NCBI GenBank assembly: GCA_024236295.1
Contig: JACKKT010000005.1
Coordinates: 62,001-126,000, forward strand
Length of the DNA stretch: 64,000 nt
DNA from: Kordiimonadaceae bacterium
GTDB lineage: Bacteria > Pseudomonadota > Alphaproteobacteria > Sphingomonadales > Emcibacteraceae
Direction of reading: 5' to 3'
Part shown: piece after piece, positions 18,050 through 28,078 of the stretch
Numbering within the stretch: position 1 is the stretch's first letter
Layout: every line of letters begins with the position of its first letter
The notes under the pieces: model-generated
Told to the model about the DNA's origin: nothing
Database searches by the model: none
What the model saw: the letters and a program-made list of their open reading frames with translations, nothing else
Program-made: the position numbers and the translations under genes

Positions 18050-19495
18050 ATGAAAAGATATCTATTTCTGTTAGTTGGTATTCTGTTTTTTGGCAGTAGC
18101 TTAATAGTCACCCATGCCCAGCAAACCCACGATCTGTTACTGACAGGGGCCAATATTATTGATGTGGAAACCGGGAACATTACCGAAAATGGTATTCTTG
18201 CCATTGATAAAAACCGGATATCCTTTGTCGGTGATGCAGCCTCGGCAAATTCACATCAGGGAAGGCAACAGGTTAATCTAAATGGAAAATATATCATTCC
18301 CGGCCTTTGGGATAATCATGTCCATATCGAAGGCAAAGACCTGATCGAAGATAATAAAGCCCTTTTCCCGGTATATATCGCATACGGCATCACCACTGTG
18401 CGCGATATGGCCAGTGATCTCGGCGAACAGGTCCTTGCCTGGCGTGATCAGATAAACCGAGGTGAGCTGTTCGGACCGGAAATTTTCACTGCCGGCCGCA
18501 AACTTGAAGGGATCGGATCCATCTGGCCTGATGATCTTGAAATAGCCAATGAAGCTGAACTGGACCAGATGCTGGTCAAGCTGGATAATTATCATGTTGA
18601 TCTGGTTAAAATCACCGATAATGCTTTAAAAGGCGAACTCTTTTTAAAAAGCGTGCAAAAATCCCACGATCGCGGCTATATTGTGTCGGCCCATATCCCC
18701 TATGATCTGGTCATAAGTGACGTTGCCGATGCCGGCCTTTCAAGCATTGAACATGCCCATTATCTGCTTCGGCTCGGCAGTGACGAAAGACCGATGGTTG
18801 AAAAAATAAAAGCCGGGGAAATAACCACTTCAGAGGCCCAGCTTTCCTATATCAATAATTTTGACCAGGACCGCGCCGACGCCGCTTATCGGTCACTGGC
18901 TGCGAAAAATGTTGCCGTCTGCCCCACTTTGATTGGCAGCAAAAAACTGACCTATTTTGATCCGGAAACAGAAAATAGTCATCCTTTCCGTCAATATCTG
19001 ACCGATCTGTTCGTCGCCAAATATCAATGGCGTATTGACAGGATGGCAAATGACACCCCCACTGATAAAGCCCGCAAAATAAAAAGCTATGAACTGGTGG
19101 CAAGTCAGCTTCCCCATGTTCAGAAAGCGGGCATGCTTATTCTTGCCGGCAGTGATTCTGCACCGGTGAACACCTATGTTTACCCGGCACTCGCCATCCA
19201 TGAAGAACTGGGCTATTTTCAGGATGCCGGACTGACTACACTTGAAGCATTACAGGCAGCAACCATCAATAATGCCAAATTTATGGGTAAACTGGACCGC
19301 TTATCCACTTTAAAACCGGGTAAGGAAGCCGATATCGTTGTCCTGAACAGCAATCCGCTCGACAATATCAGAGCAACACAGGATATTTATGCTGTGATCA
19401 ATAATGGGGCCTATTTTGACCGCGCCGCACTTGATGAATTCCTGCGCGTGGCACAACAGAAAAGAAACGAGCTTAATCAAAGCCGCAAGGAATAA
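18050..19495 (+). CDS. secreted amidohydrolase-family metalloenzyme
   Basis: 481 residues with a Sec signal peptide (MKRYLFLLVGILFFGSS, cleavage after THA near residue 23). Amidohydrolase-superfamily core of the imidazolonepropionase/prolidase-like group: DLLLTGANIIDVETG start, metal ligands His90 and His92 in WDNHVH, a further His in VSAHIPYD, IEHAHYL, and the late Asp in AGSDSAPV. It ends with LKPGKEADIVVLNSNPL, which is usual. Related secreted enzymes cleave Xaa-Pro or cyclic amide bonds; the substrate here cannot be read. No ABC importer is nearby. Confidence 0.88.
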   Translation: MKRYLFLLVGILFFGSSLIVTHAQQTHDLLLTGANIIDVETGNITENGILAIDKNRISFVGDAASANSHQGRQQVNLNGKYIIPGLWDNHVHIEGKDLIEDNKALFPVYIAYGITTVRDMASDLGEQVLAWRDQINRGELFGPEIFTAGRKLEGIGSIWPDDLEIANEAELDQMLVKLDNYHVDLVKITDNALKGELFLKSVQKSHDRGYIVSAHIPYDLVISDVADAGLSSIEHAHYLLRLGSDERPMVEKIKAGEITTSEAQLSYINNFDQDRADAAYRSLAAKNVAVCPTLIGSKKLTYFDPETENSHPFRQYLTDLFVAKYQWRIDRMANDTPTDKARKIKSYELVASQLPHVQKAGMLILAGSDSAPVNTYVYPALAIHEELGYFQDAGLTTLEALQAATINNAKFMGKLDRLSTLKPGKEADIVVLNSNPLDNIRATQDIYAVINNGAYFDRAALDEFLRVAQQKRNELNQSRKE

Positions 19496-19586
19496 AGGCA
19501 AGGAAACGACATAAAACTGTCTTTTTACTGAAATAGTTCTGTAAACAAAAAATGCTAGCTTCCCCTTAAAACAAGCAGGAGCCAGC

Positions 19587-22298
19587 ATGAACAGTTTAAG
19601 CCCCTATCTGAAAAATGATAATTTCCGGATTAGGATCGCTGATGAATTTAATGATTATCTGAAAGAACAGGAAAAAAGGTTTCATTCAGATGACTGCCTT
19701 TATGTGGATCTTCACTGCCATGATGAGAATAGCGACATACCCGATGAACTTTGGGGCCGGATTTTAAGACTGCCGGAAACATGGCTTGATACCAATAAGC
19801 TTTATAAAATACTGCGTCAGAATAATATGGATGTGGTCACAGTCACCAACCATAACAATGCCCGTTCCTGCTGGACCCTGATTGCTGATGGTCATGATAT
19901 ACTGGTCGGTAGTGAATTTACCTGTTATTTTCCTGAATATGAACTTTATATCCATGTGCTGGCATATGGCTTTAGCCCGGATGAAGAGGTACGGCTTAAT
20001 CATCACCGGCAGAATATCTATGACTTTGTCCGCTATGCCGCCCGCCATAATATTCCTCTGATCCTGCCACATCCGCTTTATTTTTATACCAAAAATGAAA
20101 ATATCGACTTCAGCCTGTTTGAAAAATTCGCCGTCCTTTTTGAACGCTTTGAAGTGCTTAACGGACAGCGTGATTTATGGCAATCGGTCCTTACCCTGAA
20201 TTGGGCCAGAAGCCTGACCCCGCAAAAAATTCTTGCTTATGCCAAAAAACATAATCTTTCCCCCACAGAATTCGGCGTAGACCCCAACCGCCCAAAAATT
20301 CTGACCGGCGGCTCGGACGATCATACCGGCATATTCGCCGGAAAATGCTATTCAAAACTTTATATAGAAAATCTGGCTGAACGCTCAAAAACTGAAAAGC
20401 TATCCGACCTCGCGCTTGAAGCCATCAGAAACGGTAATATTGCCCCCGTCGGTAGGGTTGGTGAAAATCAAAAACTGACCATTGCCCTGCTTGATTATTT
20501 TTCGCAAGTTGTGGGTAAGGTAAGCGATCCCGGGCTTTTTCGCATCCTTCTGCACCGTGGCACGGCCCGAGATAAAATTGGCTGCTTCATCCTTAGCAAT
20601 CTGCTTCTGGAAATGCAGAAGCACAAAAAAACCATGAAATTTTTTGAATTTGTCCATCATGCCTTAAACGGTAAAAAAATAAACCGCATCACCAAATGGA
20701 AAATCCCAAAAGATTATCGCTTCTGCATTAAATATCTGGAAGAAATCGCAATAAGTAAAAACTGCTCCACCGACGTCTTCATCAAAACGGTCAATGATGC
20801 GGTTCTTAATTTATTTACTGACCTTAACCTGCTTCTGATTGAGCGGATAAAAAAGGCAGCTGAAAAAAATAAACATCTCCGGATTGAAAATTTCTCAACC
20901 GCCGAACTGACCAGAAAGTTTGAAATCCCCTCGCAGATGACTGCGCTTTTTTTTGGTACGGATCAGAATAATAAAAACTTAAGCAACATTAAAATAGATC
21001 AGATCCTGGATACTCTTTCCTTTCCGCTGCTTATTTCCGCGACGCTGGCCGGAGCATCCCTTGCCGCGACCCGGGTGCTTTATCAGAACCGCGGCCTGCT
21101 TAATGATTTTGCCGAAAAAATTGGCAAGAACCGCCACCAGAAAAGAGCCCTGCATTTAAGCGACACCTGGGGTGACCAGAACGGTGTCTCTTCGTCACTG
21201 CTCGGGAAACTACGGGAAATTCAGCGCCTTGATTTGCCCATTGATTTTTTGATCTGCCATGATGATGCGGCGGAAGAAATGAACCTGCGGGTTGTTCGTC
21301 CACTGACCACCGTTACTTTGGAAAAATTCGGCGGCCAGCCCATCCGTATTCCTAACCTGATGGAAATTGCCCGAATTTTTTATGAAGGCGGCTATGACCG
21401 CATTATCTGCTCCACCGAAGGGCCGATGGCCCTAATCGCCATGTTTATTAAACAGAAATTCAATGTGCCATCATATTTTTTCATGCACACGGACTGGATT
21501 AATTTTATCAAAAACACCACGGACCTTAATATTCATGAACGCGACCGTGTCAGACGGTTGCTTAGGGCATTTTATAATGAATTTGACGGTATTTTTGTCC
21601 TTAACACTGATCACCGCAAATGGCTTGCCGGTCATGAAATGATGCTGGATAAAAATAAAATCCATCTCGCCGCCCATCATAGCGAACCGCGAAATTACAG
21701 TATTGATCCCATCAAAAAAGCTGACATTGTCCCCGGGGCCAATCAGAACACTCCTGTTCTTTTCATTGCCTGTCGCTTAAGCCGGGAAAAAGGCGTGTTT
21801 GAACTGCCGGAAATCATGGAACGCGCGCGAAAAAAAATACCTGACCTTAAAATTGTCATTGCCGGTTCCGGCCCTGCCAAAAAAGAGCTTGAGAAGCTTA
21901 TGTCGGATGCTATCTTTACCGGCTGGCAGTCAAAAGAGCAGCTTGCCGCCCTTTATCTCGGACTGGATCTGTTCATATTCCCGTCGCGCTTTGATACATT
22001 CGGTAATGTTATCTTAGAGGCCAACACACACGGCATGCCCGTCATTTCCTATAACTGCAAGGGACCAAAAGATATAATCATTGATGGCAAAAACGGCTTT
22101 CTGGTTGATACAAAGAAACAGATCAGCAATAGGATCATAAAGTTTTTCAGCGATGATATTTTAAGGAAATCCATGAAAAATGATTCCTTTATCCGCGCTT
22201 CCGAATATCAGGCTGAACCCATTCTTCGCCGTTTTGCAACTGACCTGGGTTTGGAACCTGCCCCAGTTATGCATCCACATAAATCTGTCGCCGAATAG
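19587..22298 (+). CDS. fusion: PHP-type metallo-phosphoesterase domain + GT4 glycosyltransferase
   Basis: 903 residues. The N-terminal third (about 35-270) is PHP-like: YVDLHCHDENSD, VTVTNHNNARS, VGSEFTCYF, LPHPLYFY and GGSDDHTG give the usual His/Asp/Glu metal ligands. The middle (270-510) is helical. The C-terminal part (about 515-890) is a GT-B glycosyltransferase of family 4: LSDTWGDQNGVSSSL, FFMHTDW, FIACRLSREKGVFEL, and the donor-site Glu in FPSRFDTFGNVILEANTHG. No signal peptide or membrane segment. Glycosyltransferase acting on a phospho-sugar or lipid acceptor is inference. AGGAG precedes the ATG. Confidence 0.85.
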   Translation: MNSLSPYLKNDNFRIRIADEFNDYLKEQEKRFHSDDCLYVDLHCHDENSDIPDELWGRILRLPETWLDTNKLYKILRQNNMDVVTVTNHNNARSCWTLIADGHDILVGSEFTCYFPEYELYIHVLAYGFSPDEEVRLNHHRQNIYDFVRYAARHNIPLILPHPLYFYTKNENIDFSLFEKFAVLFERFEVLNGQRDLWQSVLTLNWARSLTPQKILAYAKKHNLSPTEFGVDPNRPKILTGGSDDHTGIFAGKCYSKLYIENLAERSKTEKLSDLALEAIRNGNIAPVGRVGENQKLTIALLDYFSQVVGKVSDPGLFRILLHRGTARDKIGCFILSNLLLEMQKHKKTMKFFEFVHHALNGKKINRITKWKIPKDYRFCIKYLEEIAISKNCSTDVFIKTVNDAVLNLFTDLNLLLIERIKKAAEKNKHLRIENFSTAELTRKFEIPSQMTALFFGTDQNNKNLSNIKIDQILDTLSFPLLISATLAGASLAATRVLYQNRGLLNDFAEKIGKNRHQKRALHLSDTWGDQNGVSSSLLGKLREIQRLDLPIDFLICHDDAAEEMNLRVVRPLTTVTLEKFGGQPIRIPNLMEIARIFYEGGYDRIICSTEGPMALIAMFIKQKFNVPSYFFMHTDWINFIKNTTDLNIHERDRVRRLLRAFYNEFDGIFVLNTDHRKWLAGHEMMLDKNKIHLAAHHSEPRNYSIDPIKKADIVPGANQNTPVLFIACRLSREKGVFELPEIMERARKKIPDLKIVIAGSGPAKKELEKLMSDAIFTGWQSKEQLAALYLGLDLFIFPSRFDTFGNVILEANTHGMPVISYNCKGPKDIIIDGKNGFLVDTKKQISNRIIKFFSDDILRKSMKNDSFIRASEYQAEPILRRFATDLGLEPAPVMHPHKSVAE

Positions 22299-22397
22299 TT
22301 TTAATTAAATAGACATTTTTTCAACATTTACGATTATTTAATCATAATGTTGTATTTGATTTACATCTTTTGTTGCTGAATAAATTATAAATATAAG

Positions 22398-25300
22398 ATG
22401 ATAAAAAATATAAAAAGAATAATTTACTTAATATCTATTGTTGTTGTCATACAAATTCCACAAAAATCTGTATCGCATGATAGAACCACAGACATTCTTA
22501 GTCCAGCGGAGCGTAAATGGGTATCTGAACATCCACAGCTGAATTCTTTATACCAGAAAACCTGGGCACCTATGAGCTTTACACTGAATGATAATCCAAC
22601 CGGATTTTCAATCGACTATTTGAATTTGGTAGCCCAAAAAGTTGGATTAACAATCAATTATGTCAACGGGGTTAACCTGGAAACAAGTATGAATTTAATG
22701 AAATCCGGTAATGCAGATATCATTCATGGAATATCAATAACGAATGAGAGACAAACCTATCTGGATTTTACAGATGAATATTTAATTCTTCCGGTTGCTT
22801 ACTTTGGTCTTGCCGGCACGGGCCCGATTAAAAGTATTGAGGATTTGAAGAATAAGAAAATTGGCCTTATTAAAAACTCAAGCATAACAGAAATATATCT
22901 TAAAAATTACCCGGACTTAAATTTTATACAGTTTGAAAGTATTGATAATTCGCTGGAAGCCTTAAGCCAAGGATCCATAGATATCCTAATTTATACGCTT
23001 CCGGTAATTAACCATGCCATATCAAAAAACTTCTATAAGAATATTGAAATTGTCGGAGATGATTTTCTTCTAAAACCAGAAGAAAAAGACTTCTTACATC
23101 TTGCAATTCATAAAAATCGCCCGACTTTGCTCTCAATTCTTAAAAAGGGAATGTCTGCTATAAGTGAACAGGAATATTTAGCCCTTATTGATAAGTGGAT
23201 GATTAATGAAGAATATGAACAAAATATCAGCCTAACCAAAGAGGAAATTGAATGGCTTGATCAGCATAAGACTATAAAAGTGGCTTCTGCCATCAATTTT
23301 CGTCCTATGGAATTTATTGACAGCAATGGCAAAATAAACGGCATTTCCAGAGATTATATGGATGAAATAGAAAAACGCCTCGACATTAAATTTGTTTGGT
23401 CAGGCAACAAAAACTGGAATGACGGCATCGAAATGATTAAAAATGATGAAGCCGACATTATGACCGTTGTTTCTCCTTCTAAAGAAAGAGAAAGCTATTT
23501 AACCTTCACAAAACCATATATGAATCTGGCACATGTCATATATTCAAATGGCATCACCCGTAAATTTGTTACGATAGATGATTTAAACGGGTACACAATA
23601 GTTCAGTCAAAAGGCACGGAACTAATTGATTATCTTAAGAAAAATTATCCCGGCATTAAAATTGTTGAAGTGAACAATACTCAAGACGCAATCCAATATC
23701 TTGCAGCCGGTCTTGCAGATGCCTACATCGGTGATATTCCTTCTACGTCCAATACGATATCACGTCTTGGATATACTACGATATTAATTACCGGGACAAC
23801 GCCTCATTCCTCGCAAAATGCGTTTGGAATTCGTTCTGATCTGCCTTTATTAGCCAGCTCAATTAAGAAAGCTCTGGCAAATATTGATGACCAGAAAAGA
23901 AATGAAATTCAAAACAGATGGATACCTGTAAATACACATATTGAGCCGGATTATTCCTCAATAAGAAGTTTGGCATTAATTGTATTGGCCATATTTCTGT
24001 TTATTCTTCTTTGGCTATATAAGCAAAATCAGGAAATAAAAAGACGCAAAAAATTCGAAAAAGAATTACTGGCAGAAAGAAAAAAAGCTCAAAATGCCCA
24101 GGCCGAAGCCGAAAAAGCCAGCAACGAAAAAACCGTCACGATGGAAGAACTGCGCGCCTCAGAATTGCGATTAAAAACCATACTTGAGCTGGCCCCGCAG
24201 GCCGTTATCACATTCAATTCCACTTTTAAAATTATGTATATGAATGGAAATGCCCATAAAATATTCGGGTATAATAAGGGAGAGGTTAAAGGCAAACATC
24301 TTAATATTCTTTTGCCGGAAAATGCCGTTGAGGCTCATGCTAAACATATCGATAGTTTCATGAAATCCGGAAAGAAAACATTGTCAATGGATCAACGCAG
24401 TGACATTCGCGCCAAAAGAAAAACTGGAGAAATATTTCCCGCTACGGCTTCTGTCGCTAAAATAGCCATTGAAAATGAAGACGTCTATATCGTCATGCTA
24501 CGTGATGTAACCAGACGAATTGAATCTGACAAGCTATTGATTGAAAGCAAGGAGCGACTCTCTCGCGCCCAGAAAATAGCCCATCTGGGCAATTGGGAAT
24601 GGAAAATAAATTCAAATGAACTGATCTGGTCTGATGAAATTTATAATATTTTCGGACTTGAAAAAAATAAGTTTAATGCGAATTATGACGCCTTTCTTGA
24701 AAGAATTCATCCTGATGATCGTGATACTGTTGAAAAGTTTGTAATTGCGGCAATTGAGAATGATGAACCCTATTCCATTACCCACAGAATTATTTGTCCT
24801 GATGGTACAGAAAAAGTGGTTCGCGAAATTGGCGAAGTCTTCAGGGACGATAAAGGCAATGCCATCAGAATGGACGGCACAGTACAGGATATTACTGAAA
24901 GCTGGCTGAATGAACAGGAACTGATCATTGCCAAAACACGTGCCGAGCAGGCCAATCAGGCAAAAACACAGTTTCTCGCCGTTGTTAGCCATGAACTGCG
25001 CACCCCGCTTAATGCTATAATTGGCTTCAGTTCTTTGTTGAAAGATGAAATACACGGCACCGCCGGTCATAACAAATATAAGGAATATGCAGAAATCATT
25101 AACAGCAGTGGTGAACATCTTCTTTCCCTGATTGAAGATATTCTGGATACATCAAGGCTGGAACTGGATGCAATTGAGCCACAACCAAGCTATTTTTCCA
25201 TTGCCCATGTGATTAATGAATCCATAAACAGTCTTTCAAAAAAAGCAGCAGACAAAAACATAAAGATTATTGCCGAGCTTGAAGATAGTAGTGACAAAGT

Positions 25301-25649
25301 CTATCTTGATCCTAAACTCTGCAAGCAAATAGTACTTAATCTGTTATCCAATGCGATTAAGTTTTCCTATAATGACGGTATTATTAAAATAAATCTCAGT
25401 ACTACAAAAAATAAAATTTTGCTGTCTTTCAGTGATCAGGGTATCGGTATTGATAAACACGAAATTGACGCGATATTTCTGCCTTTTATGCAGGCAAGTT
25501 CCTCTTATCTTCGCACTCATGAGGGGGTCGGACTTGGGCTTACCATCGTGAAAAAACTGACCGAACTACAAAATGGCACTGTCAGTGTTGACAGCAAAAA
25601 AGATATTGGCACCACTTTTACAATAACCCTGCCCATCCAGATTTCATAA
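22398..25649 (+). CDS. sensor histidine kinase with two periplasmic SBP_bac_3 domains and two PAS domains
   Basis: 1,083 residues. Order: signal/first membrane segment (8-25), two solute-binding type 3 domains (about 45-270 and 290-518), a membrane helix (523-541), a coiled coil, PAS (588-708), PAS of the PAS_3 kind (725-835), HisKA with phospho-acceptor His865 in FLAVVSHELRTPLNAIIGFS, and HATPase (970-1080; NLLSNAIKFS, GIGID, GVGLGLTIVKKL). The tandem Venus-flytrap layout is that of BvgS/EvgS, but the receiver and Hpt parts are absent and no response regulator is near. A small charged ligand such as an amino acid is likely. Base composition is AT-rich relative to the housekeeping genes. Confidence 0.9.
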   Translation: MIKNIKRIIYLISIVVVIQIPQKSVSHDRTTDILSPAERKWVSEHPQLNSLYQKTWAPMSFTLNDNPTGFSIDYLNLVAQKVGLTINYVNGVNLETSMNLMKSGNADIIHGISITNERQTYLDFTDEYLILPVAYFGLAGTGPIKSIEDLKNKKIGLIKNSSITEIYLKNYPDLNFIQFESIDNSLEALSQGSIDILIYTLPVINHAISKNFYKNIEIVGDDFLLKPEEKDFLHLAIHKNRPTLLSILKKGMSAISEQEYLALIDKWMINEEYEQNISLTKEEIEWLDQHKTIKVASAINFRPMEFIDSNGKINGISRDYMDEIEKRLDIKFVWSGNKNWNDGIEMIKNDEADIMTVVSPSKERESYLTFTKPYMNLAHVIYSNGITRKFVTIDDLNGYTIVQSKGTELIDYLKKNYPGIKIVEVNNTQDAIQYLAAGLADAYIGDIPSTSNTISRLGYTTILITGTTPHSSQNAFGIRSDLPLLASSIKKALANIDDQKRNEIQNRWIPVNTHIEPDYSSIRSLALIVLAIFLFILLWLYKQNQEIKRRKKFEKELLAERKKAQNAQAEAEKASNEKTVTMEELRASELRLKTILELAPQAVITFNSTFKIMYMNGNAHKIFGYNKGEVKGKHLNILLPENAVEAHAKHIDSFMKSGKKTLSMDQRSDIRAKRKTGEIFPATASVAKIAIENEDVYIVMLRDVTRRIESDKLLIESKERLSRAQKIAHLGNWEWKINSNELIWSDEIYNIFGLEKNKFNANYDAFLERIHPDDRDTVEKFVIAAIENDEPYSITHRIICPDGTEKVVREIGEVFRDDKGNAIRMDGTVQDITESWLNEQELIIAKTRAEQANQAKTQFLAVVSHELRTPLNAIIGFSSLLKDEIHGTAGHNKYKEYAEIINSSGEHLLSLIEDILDTSRLELDAIEPQPSYFSIAHVINESINSLSKKAADKNIKIIAELEDSSDKVYLDPKLCKQIVLNLLSNAIKFSYNDGIIKINLSTTKNKILLSFSDQGIGIDKHEIDAIFLPFMQASSSYLRTHEGVGLGLTIVKKLTELQNGTVSVDSKKDIGTTFTITLPIQIS

Positions 25650-25661
25650 AGGAATAATTGA

Positions 25662-27086
25662 TTAAACCAGTTTCAACAAATGGTCACTGAGCCTCAGTGC
25701 CAGTTGAACAATTGTCAATGTCGGGTTGGCAAATCCGGAACTCGGGAAAACGGAGGACCCGGCGATATAAAGATTATCCTGACCAAACAGTTTTAAATTT
25801 TTATCTACGATCCCTTTGTCTGGTTTGTCCGCCATTCGGGTTCCTCCCATATGATGAGCACCAGCAATATTATCATTAAACGGTAAGCCCTTTTCATTGA
25901 TGAACCAGTTATTAAATAAAACTCTACCCTGATCTGTTTCTGCCAGATAATCGGCAAATCTTAATGCCGTTTTTTTGATGGTTTTAAAATCAAGGTCCGT
26001 TTTTCTATAATTAAGTTTGACCCGAGGCATGCCAAATCTGTCTTTTTTCTCATCAAGTTCAATAAAATTACTGCTAACCGGTTGTTGCTCCCATGATGCC
26101 CTCAACTGATAACCACAAGTCAGATTTTTATTAAACATACCTAAAACTGCCCTGCCCAGTTTGGGCGCGACACAGGCCAGATCGCCAATCAGTTTTTTGC
26201 TGCCCTCATAATTAAAGCGGTCTATCCGCAGACAACAATTTAATATCCCTTCTTTTATAATCATTTGTTCGCTCGGTGCTATAAAACAGGTAGTTTCCCC
26301 TTCCGGCGGCTCCAGCACACTATAATGAACAATCGCCGAACCAAGTGTAAAATCCGGATGATCCATCCAGTAACGGCCTAGGGTACTGTCATTTTTGACA
26401 AGTTTACCATCCGATAGGCGATTACTCCACAGCAGCAGCCGATTATTTTCAATACCACCAGTTGCCAGAAGATAATAACCCGCCCTAACATTTTGGCTTT
26501 TCCCGAAATAGCTTTCTATGATTGCCTCTGTAATTCTAAACCCATCAGTTTTAAGCGAAGTTACATTGGCACCAAGCACAAGTGTGATATTCGAATGGTT
26601 ACTAACCCTGTCAAAATATTTATCAAGAAAACGAACTGGCGGAGAATAGGTAAAGTCAACAATTTTAAGTCCACTGTTACCGTATAACTGATCAGTCTGT
26701 AATGGGGCCAATTCCAGAATGTTTGCCGCTCTGTCAAAATAACCGTCAAGATCTGCTTTTTCAATCGGCCATTCGGTTTCAATCCCGCCTTTATTTTTAA
26801 AATCATAACTATCTAAAGTACGGCACCAGCCAGCCCAATGATTTGACGAACCGCCGAAAAAACGCAACCTTGATGAAGATAAATCAAGATAGGGATCACC
26901 TGAAACAGTCCCATCATAAATTTCTTGTGACCCTTCTGAAATTTCATCTGTCCCGCCTTCTAACAATAAAATATTTTTACCTTTATCTGCCAGTTCAAGT
27001 GCCAAAGTTATTCCGGCCGGGCCAGCACCTATGATGCAATGATCGTAAATGCGATCATTCTTAAATTCTTCAAAATTTAACCGCAT
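25662..27086 (-). CDS. GMC-family FAD-dependent oxidoreductase
   Basis: 474 residues. FAD Rossmann motif CIIGAGPAGITLALELADKG with LLLEGG; FFGGSSNHWAGWCR is the FAD/active-site loop; ATGGIENNRLLLWSN; C-terminal GAHHMGGTRMADKP with the catalytic His pair, and GSSVFPSSGFANPTLTIVQL. This is the GMC alcohol/sugar dehydrogenase type found in multisubunit periplasmic dehydrogenases. It has no signal peptide of its own; a 40-codon Tat-like ORF ends directly before its ATG (TAAATG). Substrate unknown. It converges on the kinase gene with 12 bp between. Confidence 0.88.
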   Translation of the reverse strand: MRLNFEEFKNDRIYDHCIIGAGPAGITLALELADKGKNILLLEGGTDEISEGSQEIYDGTVSGDPYLDLSSSRLRFFGGSSNHWAGWCRTLDSYDFKNKGGIETEWPIEKADLDGYFDRAANILELAPLQTDQLYGNSGLKIVDFTYSPPVRFLDKYFDRVSNHSNITLVLGANVTSLKTDGFRITEAIIESYFGKSQNVRAGYYLLATGGIENNRLLLWSNRLSDGKLVKNDSTLGRYWMDHPDFTLGSAIVHYSVLEPPEGETTCFIAPSEQMIIKEGILNCCLRIDRFNYEGSKKLIGDLACVAPKLGRAVLGMFNKNLTCGYQLRASWEQQPVSSNFIELDEKKDRFGMPRVKLNYRKTDLDFKTIKKTALRFADYLAETDQGRVLFNNWFINEKGLPFNDNIAGAHHMGGTRMADKPDKGIVDKNLKLFGQDNLYIAGSSVFPSSGFANPTLTIVQLALRLSDHLLKLV

Positions 27087-27209
27087 TTAACAGTCATCTT
27101 CTCTGAGAACCCAACCATCGGTCAGTTTTGTTTTTTGCCAGGAAAAAGGAAAAAATGAGCACAGAAAAGCACTGCAAAACAGCAAATTAAACTTGCGTCT
27201 AATAATCAT
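27087..27209 (-). CDS. 40-residue Tat-signal-like microprotein ahead of the GMC oxidoreductase
   Basis: Read directly from the minus strand: ATG at 27209-27207, 40 codons, TAA at 27089-27087 touching the GMC ATG at 27086. It begins MIIRRKFNLLFCSAF (twin Arg4-Arg5, then a hydrophobic stretch) and ends TDGWVLREDDC. RRxFxLL fits the twin-arginine consensus. The start is preceded by a purine-rich GGTGGG. The direct TAA-ATG junction implies coupled translation. I infer a small Tat subunit that carries the signal-less GMC enzyme to the periplasm, as small subunits do for gluconate and sorbitol dehydrogenases. It could also be a chance ORF. Confidence 0.55.
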   Translation of the reverse strand: MIIRRKFNLLFCSAFLCSFFPFSWQKTKLTDGWVLREDDC

Positions 27210-27351
27210 GTAACCCACCACTACCCTGAATGTGATATTACGATACTTAATATATTAATGAATGACAAGCTTGATAATTTATCGCTATTTCAGTTGAGGA
27301 TTGGATGAATTAAGTTTATAAGGCTAGTCAGTTCACTTCACGGAAATAATC

Positions 27352-28074
27352 ATGAAAAAATTATTGCTTTCCACACTTTTTCTCCTGCTGAATTCTGCTG
27401 CCTATGCTCAGGATTATTCGGCCCTGTTTAATAAAATGACTGAAATGGCACAAAGCGGTGATGGTGAAGCCGCCTATCATTTGGGAAACTTTTATAATTA
27501 TGGGGTCGGCACAGAGATTAATAAGGAAGAAGCCTTTAAATGGTTTCAAAAATCTGCAGAAGCCAAAAATCCTCTGGGCGCTTATGAACTTGGTTATTTT
27601 TATACCGGACAGGAAGGCGAAATTGCTGACGCCGAGCCGCAAAAAGCCTTTCAAAACATGAAATTTGCTGCCGACAGAGGTTATGCAGCCGCTCAGTATA
27701 ACCTTGCTATCATGTATTATAATTTCGGTAACCCTGAACGTGGTACCTATTATCTGGAACTTGCGGCAAAGCAGGGCAATCTCCAGGCATTACAAACTAT
27801 GGCTTTGATTAATTTTCGTGGGGACATGGTAGAACAGAATTTCGTTAATGCCAGAACTTATTTAAAACTGTTTCTTAAAGATAATAACCCGGAACTGAAT
27901 GAAACTTTCCAACCCATAATCACACAGATTGAAGAAATTCTTACCGAAGATCAAATTAAGACAAGTGACGAGCGGATCGTGGCATGGAAAAATGAACCAA
28001 GTGATCTGACTACCCTTGCCGAAGGCGGCTTAAACCGTTCCTTTGAATATGCTGGACTGCCACAGCCACAGTAA
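27352..28074 (+). CDS. secreted Sel1-repeat protein
   Basis: 240 residues with a Sec signal peptide (cleavage after AYA near residue 19). At least three Sel1-type TPR repeats: GDGEAAYHLGNFYNYGVG, NPLGAYELGYFYTG and YAAAQYNLAIMYYN, with A-x-x-x-LG spacing, followed by a helical tail. Sel1 repeats make protein-binding solenoids, often for envelope assembly or signalling. Convergent with the MarR-GNAT gene, 4 bp apart. Partner not known. Confidence 0.85.
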   Translation: MKKLLLSTLFLLLNSAAYAQDYSALFNKMTEMAQSGDGEAAYHLGNFYNYGVGTEINKEEAFKWFQKSAEAKNPLGAYELGYFYTGQEGEIADAEPQKAFQNMKFAADRGYAAAQYNLAIMYYNFGNPERGTYYLELAAKQGNLQALQTMALINFRGDMVEQNFVNARTYLKLFLKDNNPELNETFQPIITQIEEILTEDQIKTSDERIVAWKNEPSDLTTLAEGGLNRSFEYAGLPQPQ

Positions 28075-28078
28075 AGTT

